Assembly (NCBI RefSeq): GCF_001039355.2
Contig: NW_019773712.1
Coordinates: 27,817 to 57,379 of the forward strand
Direction: 5' to 3'
From: Lingula anatina
Taxonomy: Eukaryota > Brachiopoda > Lingulata > Lingulida > Lingulidae
Length of the DNA stretch: 29,563 nt
This document shows, piece by piece, positions 19,717 through 28,453 of the stretch. Every line of letters starts with the position of its first letter. Positions within the stretch are counted from its first letter, which is position 1. The notes beneath the pieces were generated by a model, which searched no databases, was not told the DNA's origin, and worked only from the letters and a program-made list of their open reading frames with translations. Made by a program: the position numbers and the translations under genes.

Positions 19717-20339
19717 ATAACCTTAATCATAACCTTGATAATAGTTTTAAATGATTATCTCAACAGATAAGGATATGGAAAACAGTGACACTGCTTCTTC
19801 AAAACCCCACACTATCAGGAGGAACGTTCAACAGATAAGGCCTCGGAAAACTGTGACATTGCGTCTTCAAAACTTAACTGTCTACTAATCTGTTAGAACT
19901 TTACTGTATTTGACAAATGTTAAAGTTTATGCAACATGATAGTATTAGTTAGTGTATGTAGTGTATGTTCATTGTTTGTAATATATTATATTCATAGTTA
20001 AATTAGTTGTTGTTTGTGTTTTTTTATGTTCGGGCTGTTTTGGTCCGTAACACTGAGCATCAAACTGGAAAGTTTAAAAAGAATCTGACAACCCATAAGT
20101 GGATACAGGGGCTCGTCCTGGGGTCTGGACCCCCCCCCTTTCTTCCGAAATTACCTTTTTTGTAGGTAATTTTCCTAATTTCCCCCCCTTTTCAGATCTG
20201 AGTCTCTTATTTCAAGAAATGCTTAATATCTTGGAGAACACCTTCATCCATCAGGCAAATTTCAATCAAATATCCTGATAGCCTAATTGATATATCAACG
20301 TTAATTCAATTTTCAAATTCAACTTAATTTCAACATTGA

Positions 20340-21006
20340 AAGATTGACAGTCAACGTTGAACCATCAAGGTTGAATCAACCTTGAGGTATCAATGTTGAT
20401 TCAACCTTGATGGTTCAACGTTGATTCAAGTTTCATAGTCAACGTCATATCAACATAGTTTCAACGTTGACCGTCAACGTTGATTCAACATTGATACCTC
20501 AAGGTTGATTCAACCTTGATGGTTCAACGTTGACTGTCAATGTTGATTCAACATTGATACCTCAAGGTTGATTCAACCTTGATGGTTCAACATTGATTCA
20601 ACTTTCATAGTCAACGTCATATCAACATGGTTTCAACGTTGACCGTCAACATTGATTCAACATTGATACCTCAAGGTTGATTCAACCTTGATGGTTCAAC
20701 GTTGATTCAACTTTCATAGTCAACGTCATATCAACATAGTTTCAATGTTGACCGTCAACGTTGATTCAACATTGATACCTCAAGGTTGATTCAATCTTGA
20801 TGGTTCAACGTTGATTCAACTTTCATAGTCAACGTCACATCAACATAGTTTCAACGTTGACCGTCAAGGGTGATTCAACATTGATACCTCAAGGTTGATT
20901 CAACCTTGATGGTTCAACGTTGATTCAACTTTCATAGTCAACGTCACATCAACATAGTTTCAACGTTGACCGTCAATGTTGATTCAACATTGATTCAATG
21001 TTGATT
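20340..21006. repeat. 109-bp satellite array of TCAACGTTGA palindromes, about 5 units
   Basis: Three consecutive 109-bp intervals and one of 172 bp. Each unit holds GTCAACGTTGATTCAACATT, CCTCAAGGTTGATTCAACC, TTGATGGTTCAACGTTGA and TTTCATAGTCAACGTCA. The 10-bp palindrome TCAACGTTGA and near variants recur many times. The left border (20345-20400) carries the unit in inverted orientation. Confidence 0.9.
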
Positions 21007-21017
21007 TGCCCGCTGGG

Positions 21018-21290
21018 CTAGCACCTTGGGCCATACACAGTGATCAGGTGAAAGTACGTGTATACCTTGGGTTGCAATTACCACCACTCACTTTTTATAA
21101 ATTAACATAACTACCACAAAGATTGTCAGGAAAGAAAACATAAGGCCTAGTGAGGGACAGACAATTTCCAGTCAAAAAAGACGTCTGGAATTTCTGAGCA
21201 CCTCCCATTTCATTAATTTTGACCAAAACAATCATTCCCTAATTTTACTCAATTTCTTCTATACAAAATTCATGGCACATTACTGTAATA
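21018..21290. repeat. Block B' of the composite repeat, next to exon 2
   Basis: Matches 18906-19195 with moderate divergence (GGGCCATACACAGTGATCAG, GAAAGTACGTGTATACCTT, TTCATGGCACATTACTGT). It ends about 8 bp from the exon 2 donor, so the first intron bases after exon 2 are repeat-derived or abut the repeat. Confidence 0.7.
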
Positions 21291-21298
21291 CTGCATAC

Positions 21299-21534
21299 CT
21301 GTGGATAAACATTCAAAGAACTTGAAGCACCACTCTCTATTTCCACCTCATTCCCTTCTTTATCGAGGATGATGAAGCTGTCACTGCTAGATGTAGCTGG
21401 TGATAAGCTACAAATAGTTGTTTCATCTGAAAACAAGCTGTGCTGCTCAGCAATCTCTACTGTACAGGGGGCCACAGTAACTTCAACAGGTGATCCATCT
21501 GACTGGATTGTGTGTGTATTCTGGAGAACTTTTC
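21299..21534 (-). CDS. Exon 2: end of RRM1 and acidic Ser/Thr-rich linker
   Basis: A 236-nt exon (residues 61-139), entered in phase 1 at ttcatagttgcag and left in phase 0 at CCACAG/gtatgc. It starts GKVLQNTHTIQSDGSPVEVTV, which completes the last helix and strand of RRM1 begun in exon 1. The rest (for example EIAEQHSLFSDETTICSLSP, then SSSDSFIILDKEGNEVEIE) is acidic and Ser/Thr-rich, with no domain I recognise. The larger open frame on the same strand (21245-21847) includes hydrophobic intron sequence on both sides and is not all coding. A dispersed repeat (21018-21290) ends only about 8 bp beyond the donor side. Confidence 0.8.
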
Positions 21535-22900
21535 CTGCAACTATGAAATATATTGTTATCATAATTACAGGCAAGTTAAAGGTCAGTTTTTGAAAGAAAA
21601 TATCCGTAAAAAATAAAATAAGAACAGTATTCCCAAAATCTTCTTTGCAGTTCTCTTGTAATTTTTTTTTAATAGGAACTTCTATATCATACATAAGTGT
21701 CTTACTGGTCTTGAACATGGGGAGTTCTTCGGACAGGAAAACATAATTTAAATACCATGAACTCATGAACAGAACAACAGACATAAAAAAGTAGAGAATT
21801 GGGACACCAATAAATAAATCAATAAATTTCAGATTCATTGTAGACAATACATTATGAATGCTTAACTATTCACTGGTTACCAAACAGGCATTGCCTCATT
21901 CCCTGACTGAATGTAAAAATTCAGAAAAGAGGGTTTTGAGAAACTAGGCCGGAGAAAGATATTTTTTTCTTCAAGAAGATTTTTATTGTTTTAAATCAGC
22001 AGAAAGGTAGATGTATTATTTAATACTCAGATGCAGGAAAAACCTCTTTTTTGGTATCTGGATGATAATAAATGGTTACAATACCGTTAGATTTGAATCA
22101 ACATTTATCTAAAGACTGCCAGTAGTCTAAGTCTAACAATTGTGCAAAAGTTGATAAAGGCATGAAATTTTCTACCATGAATTGCATCTCTGCAACTTAT
22201 AAGTACCTGGATGAGCAGCTTTTAGGTACATCCAGATTATGTACATCCAGATTTCTCCAAAACAAGTATTTATTATGATGTAAAGGATATGAGATCAACT
22301 ATGATGTCATGATGATGTCACTGGGTGATACTGCACTATACAAAATGGCGAATATCCACTCACTCCCATAGGTCCAATAGTTGAACCCTGCAGTGTTCTT
22401 TCATTTAAACTTTGATTACAGAAATGCATGATTCGGAGCAAGAAAAGTAAAATGACCTTGGTTGCTCCTAATGGTACATTGAACATTTTCAATATGGCCA
22501 TCAACTTTTGAGGAAAAATAGAAAAACAACGAGAAGTAAATGGATATACTTAATTTGTGGTTCTTGTGAATTTCCTGTTGAAAGAACACAGTAGGGCACT
22601 TGACTATAGCCTTGCATGTTACTGTTATTGAAAAAACAAAATGGTGACATGGCATACAGCAGAGGGTAAAGAAAAACAGGAAAATCAGTATCTTAATGTT
22701 ATAATTAGTCAAAGTTAAACAATCTGCACCTTCAATTTTTCTGTTCATTGTGATTTTTTTATTTGATTTGAATGACTTTATTGGGTACAAGATTATATAC
22801 AAGATTTTTAAAAGAGCATAATAAAACAACTTACAACTAATAGTACGACGTCACTTTAAAATAATGCAAAAATAAGATTGTACCCAAAAGGGTTTGCCTA
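21535..22900. other. Intron 1, exon 2-proximal part
   Basis: AT-rich, with no repeat clearly recognised. A minus-strand frame (22416-22829) contains VDGHIENVQCTIRSNQGHFT, which faintly recalls RRM strands and is flanked by AG and GT in phase 1. It is only 48 nt and not needed by the gene model, so I do not call an exon. Confidence 0.4.
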
Positions 22901-23289
22901 AAGGGTCAATGACCCATGAATGGACACCCCATTATTGGCCATTATGGACTCCCCCATGAATGGACACCCCCATTGTTGGCCTTTATCCTCAACTTTCATT
23001 ATCAGCATGTTTGACATTCAAAAATAAAAGAAATTAAGTATAGAAATATTTTTATAAATTCATTTCAAGAGGATTAAAAATAGAAATATATAATATAAAA
23101 TAATATAACATAAATTTTAATTCCTGACTAATTTTATGTTGTTTCTATTTTGGTGGCAATCTGATCTTCTAGAGCAAATGGATTTTAAATCCATCAATAG
23201 TCATCCATAACTTTTTGAGTTATGTTGATGACAAACAGACAGACAAGCAAACAGGGGTGAAAACATAACCTCCTTGGCGGAGGTACATG
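22901..23289. repeat. Short duplications and a common invertebrate repeat tail
   Basis: CCCATGAATGGACACCCC occurs twice (about 22912 and 22955), each followed by ATTRTTGGCC. At 23231-23286 an ACAGACAGACAAGCAAACA tract runs into AAAACATAACCTCCTTGGCG. I recall this ending as a frequent tail of dispersed repeats in marine invertebrates; that is recollection, not proof. Confidence 0.5.
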
Positions 23290-23615
23290 TAACTATGGGC
23301 GTATCTCTGTCAGTTTTAAAGATATAAGAGATACAAAGGTTCAAAGATCAGTTCATGGTGAGAAGTAGGTCAATTAAGGTCAAATAAAGGTTACAGTGAG
23401 ATTGCCAATAGATGACTTCCTATTCAAGTTCAATAGTAACTATGGACATATCTCTGCCAGTTTTGGAGATATAAAAGATAGAAAGTTGCATATTTCAGTT
23501 CTTGATAAAAAGTAGGTCAAAGGTCAATTTTAAGGTCACAGTTAGATTGCCAGTATATGACTGCCTATTCAACTTGGATATTAACTATGGGAATATCTCT
23601 GCTAATTTTGGAGTA
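23290..23615. repeat. About 146-bp tandem repeat, 2.2 units
   Basis: TAACTATGG followed by a TATCTCTG stretch recurs at 23290, 23437 and 23582. Units share AAAGATATAA-like sequence, AGTAGGTCAA, AGGTCA and AGATTGCCA, and the third is truncated. Confidence 0.8.
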
Positions 23616-24134
23616 TTTCACATTTTATTTGTTCTATTTGATATAGCGCGCAACCCTAAGAAGAAAAATTGAACACCACATCCAGTATTGTGCTTGACAA
23701 GCTTTATAAATCAAAAATTAAGAGGTCTTTAGCATTTACGGTTCCAGAATTAGAGAGTTTTCAGTTTCGGCATCTAATGCCTGCTCCTCCTGTGAAATTG
23801 CACTAATTGACCCCAAACTGCCAAAGATGAAAGAACCCCCTTATTGTAACACCTCACGTACTATAATATGAGTGCTATAGGTCAGGGTAGTTTCTGAAAA
23901 TTGGCACAAACAAATATTTTTTTTTTGCTTAAAATTCTCATTTTTAGAAAATTTTGGTCTATTTGACCTTGAAATAAAGGTCATAGGTCAAACCCAAGGG
24001 CATATATGGAACCTCTACATTTGACCTTTGGTCAGACTTTTGTTACAGATTGAAACAGTTCATAACACACACAAAGCTGGACAATTACATGGTTTATTCT
24101 GTAAGAAAACTAGCAGCTTAATAAAGATGTCTTT

Positions 24135-24349
24135 GGCTCTATTCCCATAGATTTTAAATCGATCTATCCCCGCGGGGAGTCTCACTAGATTACTTTCAGA
24201 TAATCCGACTTAAATGTCCATCCCGATTACTACAAGCTGTAAGAGGGTAATTAACTTTCGTGTCCGCCCGGCTGACAGCTATTTAGCGTGAAACCCCAGG
24301 GAGTTAGGTCGATCTAAAGTAGGTCGATCTAATCTATGGAAATGGGGTG
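24135..24349. mobile_element. MITE family A, copy 2 (215 bp)
   Basis: The ends are GGCTCTATTCCCATAGATTT and GGAAATGGGGTG, with interior matching 14912-15125 (TCGATCTATCCCCGCGGGGA, GGGAGTTAGGTCGATCTA). The flanks TTT and TTA suggest a decayed TTA duplication. A paralogous empty site lies at about 24740-24757 (AAGATGTCTGTATGACCC). Confidence 0.75.
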
Positions 24350-24432
24350 TTAGACCGATTTGGTCAAGCACAAGATATAGACTCAGAATTGTTTATCGTA
24401 CAACAAGTAAAATACTCCCCGTAAACTGATAA

Positions 24433-24600
24433 CAGGGGCGGATCCAGTGATATTTTCTGACAGTCTTCCATATTATATTTGTTGATCCATCCTCCATTTT
24501 TTTACCGTCTTCCAACAGAAAAAATAGATACTCATTAATGTAAACTTGAAAATCTGACCGTCTTCCAGAAGACCCAGAAGACAGCCTAAATCGGCCCCTG
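24433..24600. mobile_element. 168-bp MITE with CAGGGGC ends and GATAA target duplication
   Basis: The ends are CAGGGGCGGATCCAG and, complemented, CAGGGGCCGATTTAG, flanked by perfect GATAA (24428-24432 and 24601-24605). The interior has a CTTCC/GGAAG foldback. CAGGG termini are typical of hAT-like elements, and a 5-bp duplication would fit the hAT5 group described for invertebrates. The assignment is tentative. Fragments occur at 8897 and 13020. Confidence 0.72.
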
Positions 24601-25346
24601 GATAAAATAAATACTGAATTCTGTTTAATGAAATAACTAATTAAATAACAATTTATCATAGCAACTGAAGATGTTAATTCATAATGTTTTAGATAAGAAA
24701 TAGCTATCTCACCTGCAAGAAGAAATAACAACTTAATGAAGATGTCTGTATGACCCATTTGGTCAAGCACAGGGTATGGACTGAGAAATGGGCAAGGCAA
24801 AGGCTCATTTACCTCTGATCATGTGAGAGAAAGAGCCAATCAGATCAGTGTCTGCCAAAGACAAAAACAAGTGAGAAAGAATGATAGGAATACAGGAGTA
24901 ATATGAGCAACATGAAAAAAGAAATGGTAACAGTCTCATATGTTTAGCAATAAATGGGATTGGGCTTACTTTATACCCAATCAAACTTTTCCCATTACCC
25001 CTTCAGTTTGGGAAATATTTAGCATTTAATTTACAAATACTTTGACAATTATGCGTTTCGACACCAAGGCCAATGCACCAACTGAGACAAAAAAAGGGTT
25101 CAAGTAGAGATTATATGTGACGCATTTGTGACTCGTATTTGGCGCCAGAACACGGAGCTGGCAAGCCACCACCAAAACCATGAGTACGGTATTGGTACAC
25201 GCTGGTGGTGCTAATAAATACAAACCAGTAAGCTAGGGCAATTTGTTCAAATCTGAACCAATCAAATATAACAGAGATCGATATATTGTGCTGCCCCAAT
25301 AAACAAGCCAACATGGTGCTTTGTCTCATTTGACATTTTTCTCGAC

Positions 25347-25654
25347 TTTACCAATGGCCTTATGGTCAGAGTGTCTGCCTCTGGTGTGGGAGGAACCTGC
25401 CATCTCCCTACTTGGCACTCAGCACTTAGGGATTGAAGCAGGGCCAATTTCCTGGTGTGGCAGTGTGCTATTTTTGAATGCCTGATATGGCAGGCGGGCT
25501 CTATCCTCAGGGAAGGGAGAGCATCACCACCCAGTGTGTATATTGACTAGGTGCCCATTATATATCCATTATATACATATATACATGTTCATCTTCCACC
25601 CAATATGTTGTAATTTAGTAATAAAGTTATTATTATTATTATTATTATTATTAT
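25347..25654 (+). mobile_element. tRNA-headed SINE with (TTA)n tail
   Basis: The head CCAATGGCCTTATGGTCAG, then AGTGTCTGCCTCTGGTGTGG, resembles the D-arm (A box) and anticodon arm of a tRNA. The B box is decayed. The body contains GGCGGGCTCTATCCTC and CATCACCACCCAGTGTG, and the 3' end is a TTA repeat (25626-25654). ACTTT on both sides may be a short target duplication. It lies in intron 1, antisense to the gene. Confidence 0.6.
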
Positions 25655-25657
25655 ACT

Positions 25658-25766
25658 TTCATTCAATCAGCTTTTCACCAAACTGGTGAAAAATCTTGAA
25701 AACATGGAGTTGATTGGTACATGTATGCCATAGTGTTTTAAGTTATCTCTGAAGCTCTGGGTGATG
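25658..25766 (-). repeat. Inverted relative of the 2172 transposon left end
   Basis: On the minus strand CACCCAGAGCTTCAGAGATA, then a CCAATCAACTCCATGTTTTC stretch and TTTTTCACCAGTTTGGTG follow in the same order as 2172-2196 and 2279-2323. This copy lacks the helicase fragment and part of the inverted repeat. Confidence 0.65.
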
Positions 25767-26397
25767 ACAAGGGGGCCGTTACAAATCACTTGTACTTGTT
25801 TTTGAAAAAATCTTACATATTTTCTCTTTCTTGAATATTAGATCTCATTCAAATTATTATATATTGCAAGAAAAAATGTAAATTGGGAAGAGGATACAAA
25901 AACAACATGAACAAAACAAAGTTTTTCAGAAAGAATGAAATTACAAACATAATACAATGTACGTTAACTACTACTTTTTCTAACTTTGATCCTCTAGTGG
26001 TTGAAATTACAGTAAATTAATGCATAACATTTGACATAGCGTGATACAAGATTACAGCTTGTAATTTAAGGTAACATTTAGACATGAACATTTCAGTACA
26101 AATTTTTCATCATCCATGCATAGGGCCTATATGCCCATATATGTTGCAGAGATTATACATGTACTTGCACTAAGATAATTCCCATTTTTCCATCATTGTT
26201 TTCATTTCATTCAGACTTTTTGTTTAATTTCATTGGGTTAATCATTCCAAATTTTTGCCCTAAGCAGGACATTGATTTTTTTTCCATATGTCATAGTGTA
26301 AACCCTAGCTGAGTATATTTAGAACACCATTTCCTCTAGGATTCTCTTCTCTGAAAGAGTTCCAATACGTACTGCAGGAGATGCAAGGCCATATACC

Positions 26398-26400
<3 letters not shown>
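25767..26400. other. Intron 1, exon 1-proximal part, nothing recognised
   Basis: AT-rich DNA without open frames, repeats or RNA-like structure that I can identify. Confidence 0.45.

Positions 26401-26452
<52 letters not shown>
26401..26452. repeat. (TA)n microsatellite
   Basis: About 26 uninterrupted TA units in intron 1. Confidence 0.95.
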
Positions 26453-26455
<3 letters not shown>

Positions 26456-26720
26456 GTAGCTGGTATTCTAAGTCTACTAATTTAGCCTACTAAAGAACTT
26501 ATTCTGCCAAATAAAGATGATCGATGCAACTGCAATAACTATACCGTAGTCATTGTACACAGAATGATCGAAGCCCTCTCTTCATGAATGTTTTTTTATT
26601 TCGACAATATGATCGATGTGTCCTTGTCCTCAATTAAACCAGATTAAAATCTTAAATAACAGCAATTTAATACAATAAGAACTACCAAGAATTATAAAAA
26701 ATGTTCCCAAAAACAAGTAC

Positions 26721-26901
26721 CTGCACTATCCTCAAAGTAAATGGAGAAATTGGTCTCGTCACATACTTTCGTTTTCGACTCATCAACGTCGCCACCGCCT
26801 ATACTTTCTTGTTGAAAGTGCACTATTAAGTCGTCCAAAGACACCGGACGACTTGTTGTCACCAAAACGACGTGAGAAACTTCTGAAAGTATAGTACTCA
26901 T
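26721..26901 (-). CDS. Exon 1: start codon and core of RRM1
   Basis: The ATG at 26899-26901 has A at -3. A TTG six bases upstream is in frame but is not a eukaryotic start. The exon encodes MSTILSEVSHVVLVTTSRP and continues to IYFEDSA (60 residues plus one base), ending at GTGCAG/gtactt. Strand VVLVTT, helix SLDDLIVHFQQES, turn IGGGDVDE and closing strand NFSIYFEDSA form the core of RRM1. The fold is finished in exon 2, and the combined reading FEDSAGKVLQ supports the junction. RRMs of this type open several PARP14/PARP10-like proteins. No signal peptide or membrane segment is visible, so a cytoplasmic or nuclear protein is expected. Confidence 0.8.
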
Positions 26902-27130
26902 GATCAAACGGTATTTGTGAGTTGTTTAACACACCATTTTCTTCTTTTTAAATCTAAAATCTGCTAATAAAACGGTTGCTACCGACAAACCCAAACACAC
27001 TACACAGTGCTATCTCCGAAAACATTTCCGGTGTGAACTCGCGTGCACTCATTGGATGAAATTGATGACGTGAGTCGATGCAGCACCATTTATTAGACAT
27101 GATGTTTTTTTTTTGGAAAGGGGATTCCCC
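26902..27130 (-). promoter_or_regulatory. 5' UTR and candidate promoter of the multi-RRM gene
   Basis: Upstream of the ATG on the minus strand lie an ETS-type core (CACCGGAAATG, 27023-27033), a CCAAT box (27051-27055), a CRE/AP-1-like stretch (plus strand TGACGTGAGTC, 27065-27075) and a perfect NF-kB/Rel-like palindrome GGGGATTCCCC (27120-27130). No TATA box is clear. The spacing of 120-230 bp from the ATG suits a proximal promoter. The function is inferred from motifs only. Confidence 0.4.
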
Positions 27131-27350
27131 TGCGCTCGGTCGCAATGCCATTCGCGATGCTTTCGAGTTACGTACCCTAGGTTCTAGATTCCGGTATTGT
27201 CAGCTCGATCTTGATTTCATATATAACCCATACCAACAATACTACTAAAAGCGACTCCATCACAAGGTATATATTTAACAAGCTAGCTTTTACGTTGCTC
27301 TGACACTCAGGGTAGAGTTACGGAGCCTTCTTGATCATACTTCAGTGAAC

Positions 27351-28388
27351 ATATATATATATATCCCTCAAGAGACCGAGTGGGGTCATTTACGACCCCA
27401 GCCATATGATTTAATGTGGCATCTCTTTTTTTTTATTCAAATTTTCTTTCCTTGCATGAGTTTGTCAGTCTACTAATCCTACACACTTTCACAGTTTTTT
27501 GTAGGGATCAACCAATTAGTGTGGCGTATACATCAAAAACTCTTGTGGGGTCATTTATGACCCCAAAGAGAAGCATTGGTTTTTACATCTTAGTTTTTAA
27601 ATTTTATTCAAATGTTTTGCCCAAGCAACACTGACAGGAAAATGTCACATGCATGTGCTTCATGCAACCAGCCAGTGTGCCCAAAACATAGGCACAAATA
27701 AGTGGTTTGGGAAGACTGTGCTTGAAGTGTTACTAATAGTGCATCGCTGAATCTAATTTCAGTAGCTTTGTTGGAACTTGTTATCATAACTGGGTCTCTC
27801 ATTTTGACGGTTACAATTTTCGGGTATTTCGGAAATCTAAATAATTCTGTCGATATAATATTATACATGTATTAACAAATTGTTTGTGTGGATTTTGTTT
27901 TATACACAGCTGTGGTAGTAACATACATGTATGTTGATTGAATGTGTTCCGAGTAGTATGACTTCCTTACCAGCATTAGGGTATCCTTACTCAGCAAGTC
28001 AGCTAATTATTCTTATTGAAGTTAGCAGGATGCTATCTCAACATAAATCAAAATATTTTTACTCAAACTAATTTTGTAATGTACTTTTTTCATTAAGTGT
28101 GGCAAATAAAAAGATATTTCTGCAAGTGGAAACTGAAAAGGACTGTCTAAATACCGGTGTAATGCTGTTCTTAAAATCTGTGCTTGGTTATTTCATGCAA
28201 TTAATGTATTATTACCAAATACTTATTACATTAGATCATTATAAAATACTTGTCTTAAATCCTGGGGGTAGTATGGGTGTGATAAAGCCTCAAAAGCCTT
28301 TTATAATAAGGATCCTTGTACAGAGCACAATGGGGTCATAGATGACCCCACTTGGTCATTTCAGTCAGTAAAATAGCTTGGTCTCTTG

Positions 28389-28438
<50 letters not shown>
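27351..28438. mobile_element. 1.03-kb inverted-repeat element bordered by AT microsatellites
   Basis: The termini CCCTCAAGAGACCGAG (27365) and CTTGGTCTCTTGAGGG (ends 28392) are inverted repeats with one change. Each is followed inward by GGGGTCATYTAYGACCCC palindromes (27382-27399 and 28332-28349), with a third at 27547-27564. The right arm has an extra stretch of about 25 bp. It lies between (AT)7 (27351-27364) and a (TA)n tract of about 46 bp (28393-28438), so ATAT could be the target duplication or the element may prefer AT repeats. CCC ends and GGTCAT-type palindromes recall piggyBac-like elements, but the TTAA target is absent. No transposase is found, and the open frame at 27416-27634 is unrecognised. 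Confidence 0.65.
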
Positions 28439-28440
<2 letters not shown>

Positions 28441-28453
28441 GGGCTATACCGTA

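Larger units (their letters stand above)
19425..21017. mobile_element. CCCAGCGGGCA-ended element with two internal satellites
   Basis: The ends are exact inverted 11-mers CCCAGCGGGCA (19425-19435) and TGCCCGCTGGG (21007-21017). They lead into TCAACATTGATTCAA-type sequence on both sides. The element interrupts the A'-B' repeat block, as comparison with the intact A-B junction at 18905 shows. Inside are a 61-bp tandem array (TGATAGATCA-type phase marks at 19491, 19552, 19613, 19674) and a 109-bp array (TTTCATAGTC at 20603, 20712, 20821, 20930, plus one at 20431). No transposase is visible. Flanking CT/CT could be a 2-bp target duplication but is too short to be sure. Confidence 0.75.
24095..24800. 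repeat. Short diverged direct repeat around the MITE insertions
   Basis: 24100-24134 plus 24352-24385 (AGCTTAATAAAGATGTCT ... GACCGATTTGGTCAAGCACA) corresponds to 24727-24787 (AACTTAATGAAGATGTCTG ... ACCCATTTGGTCAAGCACA). The second lacks the MITE and serves as the empty site. An apparent minus-strand exon here (GHTDIFIKLLFLLAG before a GT) is part of this repeat and not called coding. Confidence 0.6.
23876..25218 (+). repeat. Repeat family X, copy 2, split by a 0.9-kb insertion block
   Basis: 23876-24055 matches the first 60 bases of the window (GGTCAAACCCAAGGGCATAT) and extends further upstream. 24970-25218 matches window positions 70-388, including a TAGCATTTAATTT stretch and the decayed terminal hairpin (GTACGGTATT ... 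CGCTGGTGGTGC, 25184-25211). The sequence between (24056-24969) holds two MITEs and a short duplication, so the copy was broken up by later insertions. Confidence 0.6.
954..26901 (-). other. Host gene span: multi-RRM PARP14/PARP10-type protein, 7 exons assembled
   Basis: Seven minus-strand exons join in frame at consensus splice sites: 26721-26901, 21299-21534, 13713-14622, 13372-13449, 8515-8727, 1417-1836, 954-1214. The intron phases are 1, 0, 1, 1, 1, 1 and every junction keeps the reading frame open, giving about 766 codons. The product has four RRM-like folds with the glycine-rich turn (IGGGDVDE, TRGGDIDE, RSGGGQIK) and closing strand (IYFEDSA, IIRYEKNA, LITFEDAQ, LVTFQEKI) typical of the RRM arrays before the macro and ADP-ribosyltransferase domains of PARP14/PARP10. 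Related RRMs also occur in DTX3L and NMI/IFI35, so the family name is an inference. No catalytic domain is visible, and the model is probably 3'-incomplete. Introns of 5.2, 6.7, 0.26, 4.6, 6.7 and 0.2 kb are filled with transposons. Confidence 0.72.

Noticed and set aside
22450-22500. Possible extra RRM-like exon with HIENVQCTIRSNQGHFT on the minus strand
   Set aside because: Only 48 nt between a weak AG and GTCATT. The E1-E2 junction already gives a complete RRM1, and inserting this would break that fold.
24393-24800. Minus-strand open frame with a donor-like end (LLFLLAG then GT)
   Set aside because: It lies in a short duplicated segment interrupted by MITEs, and no acceptor or domain supports it.
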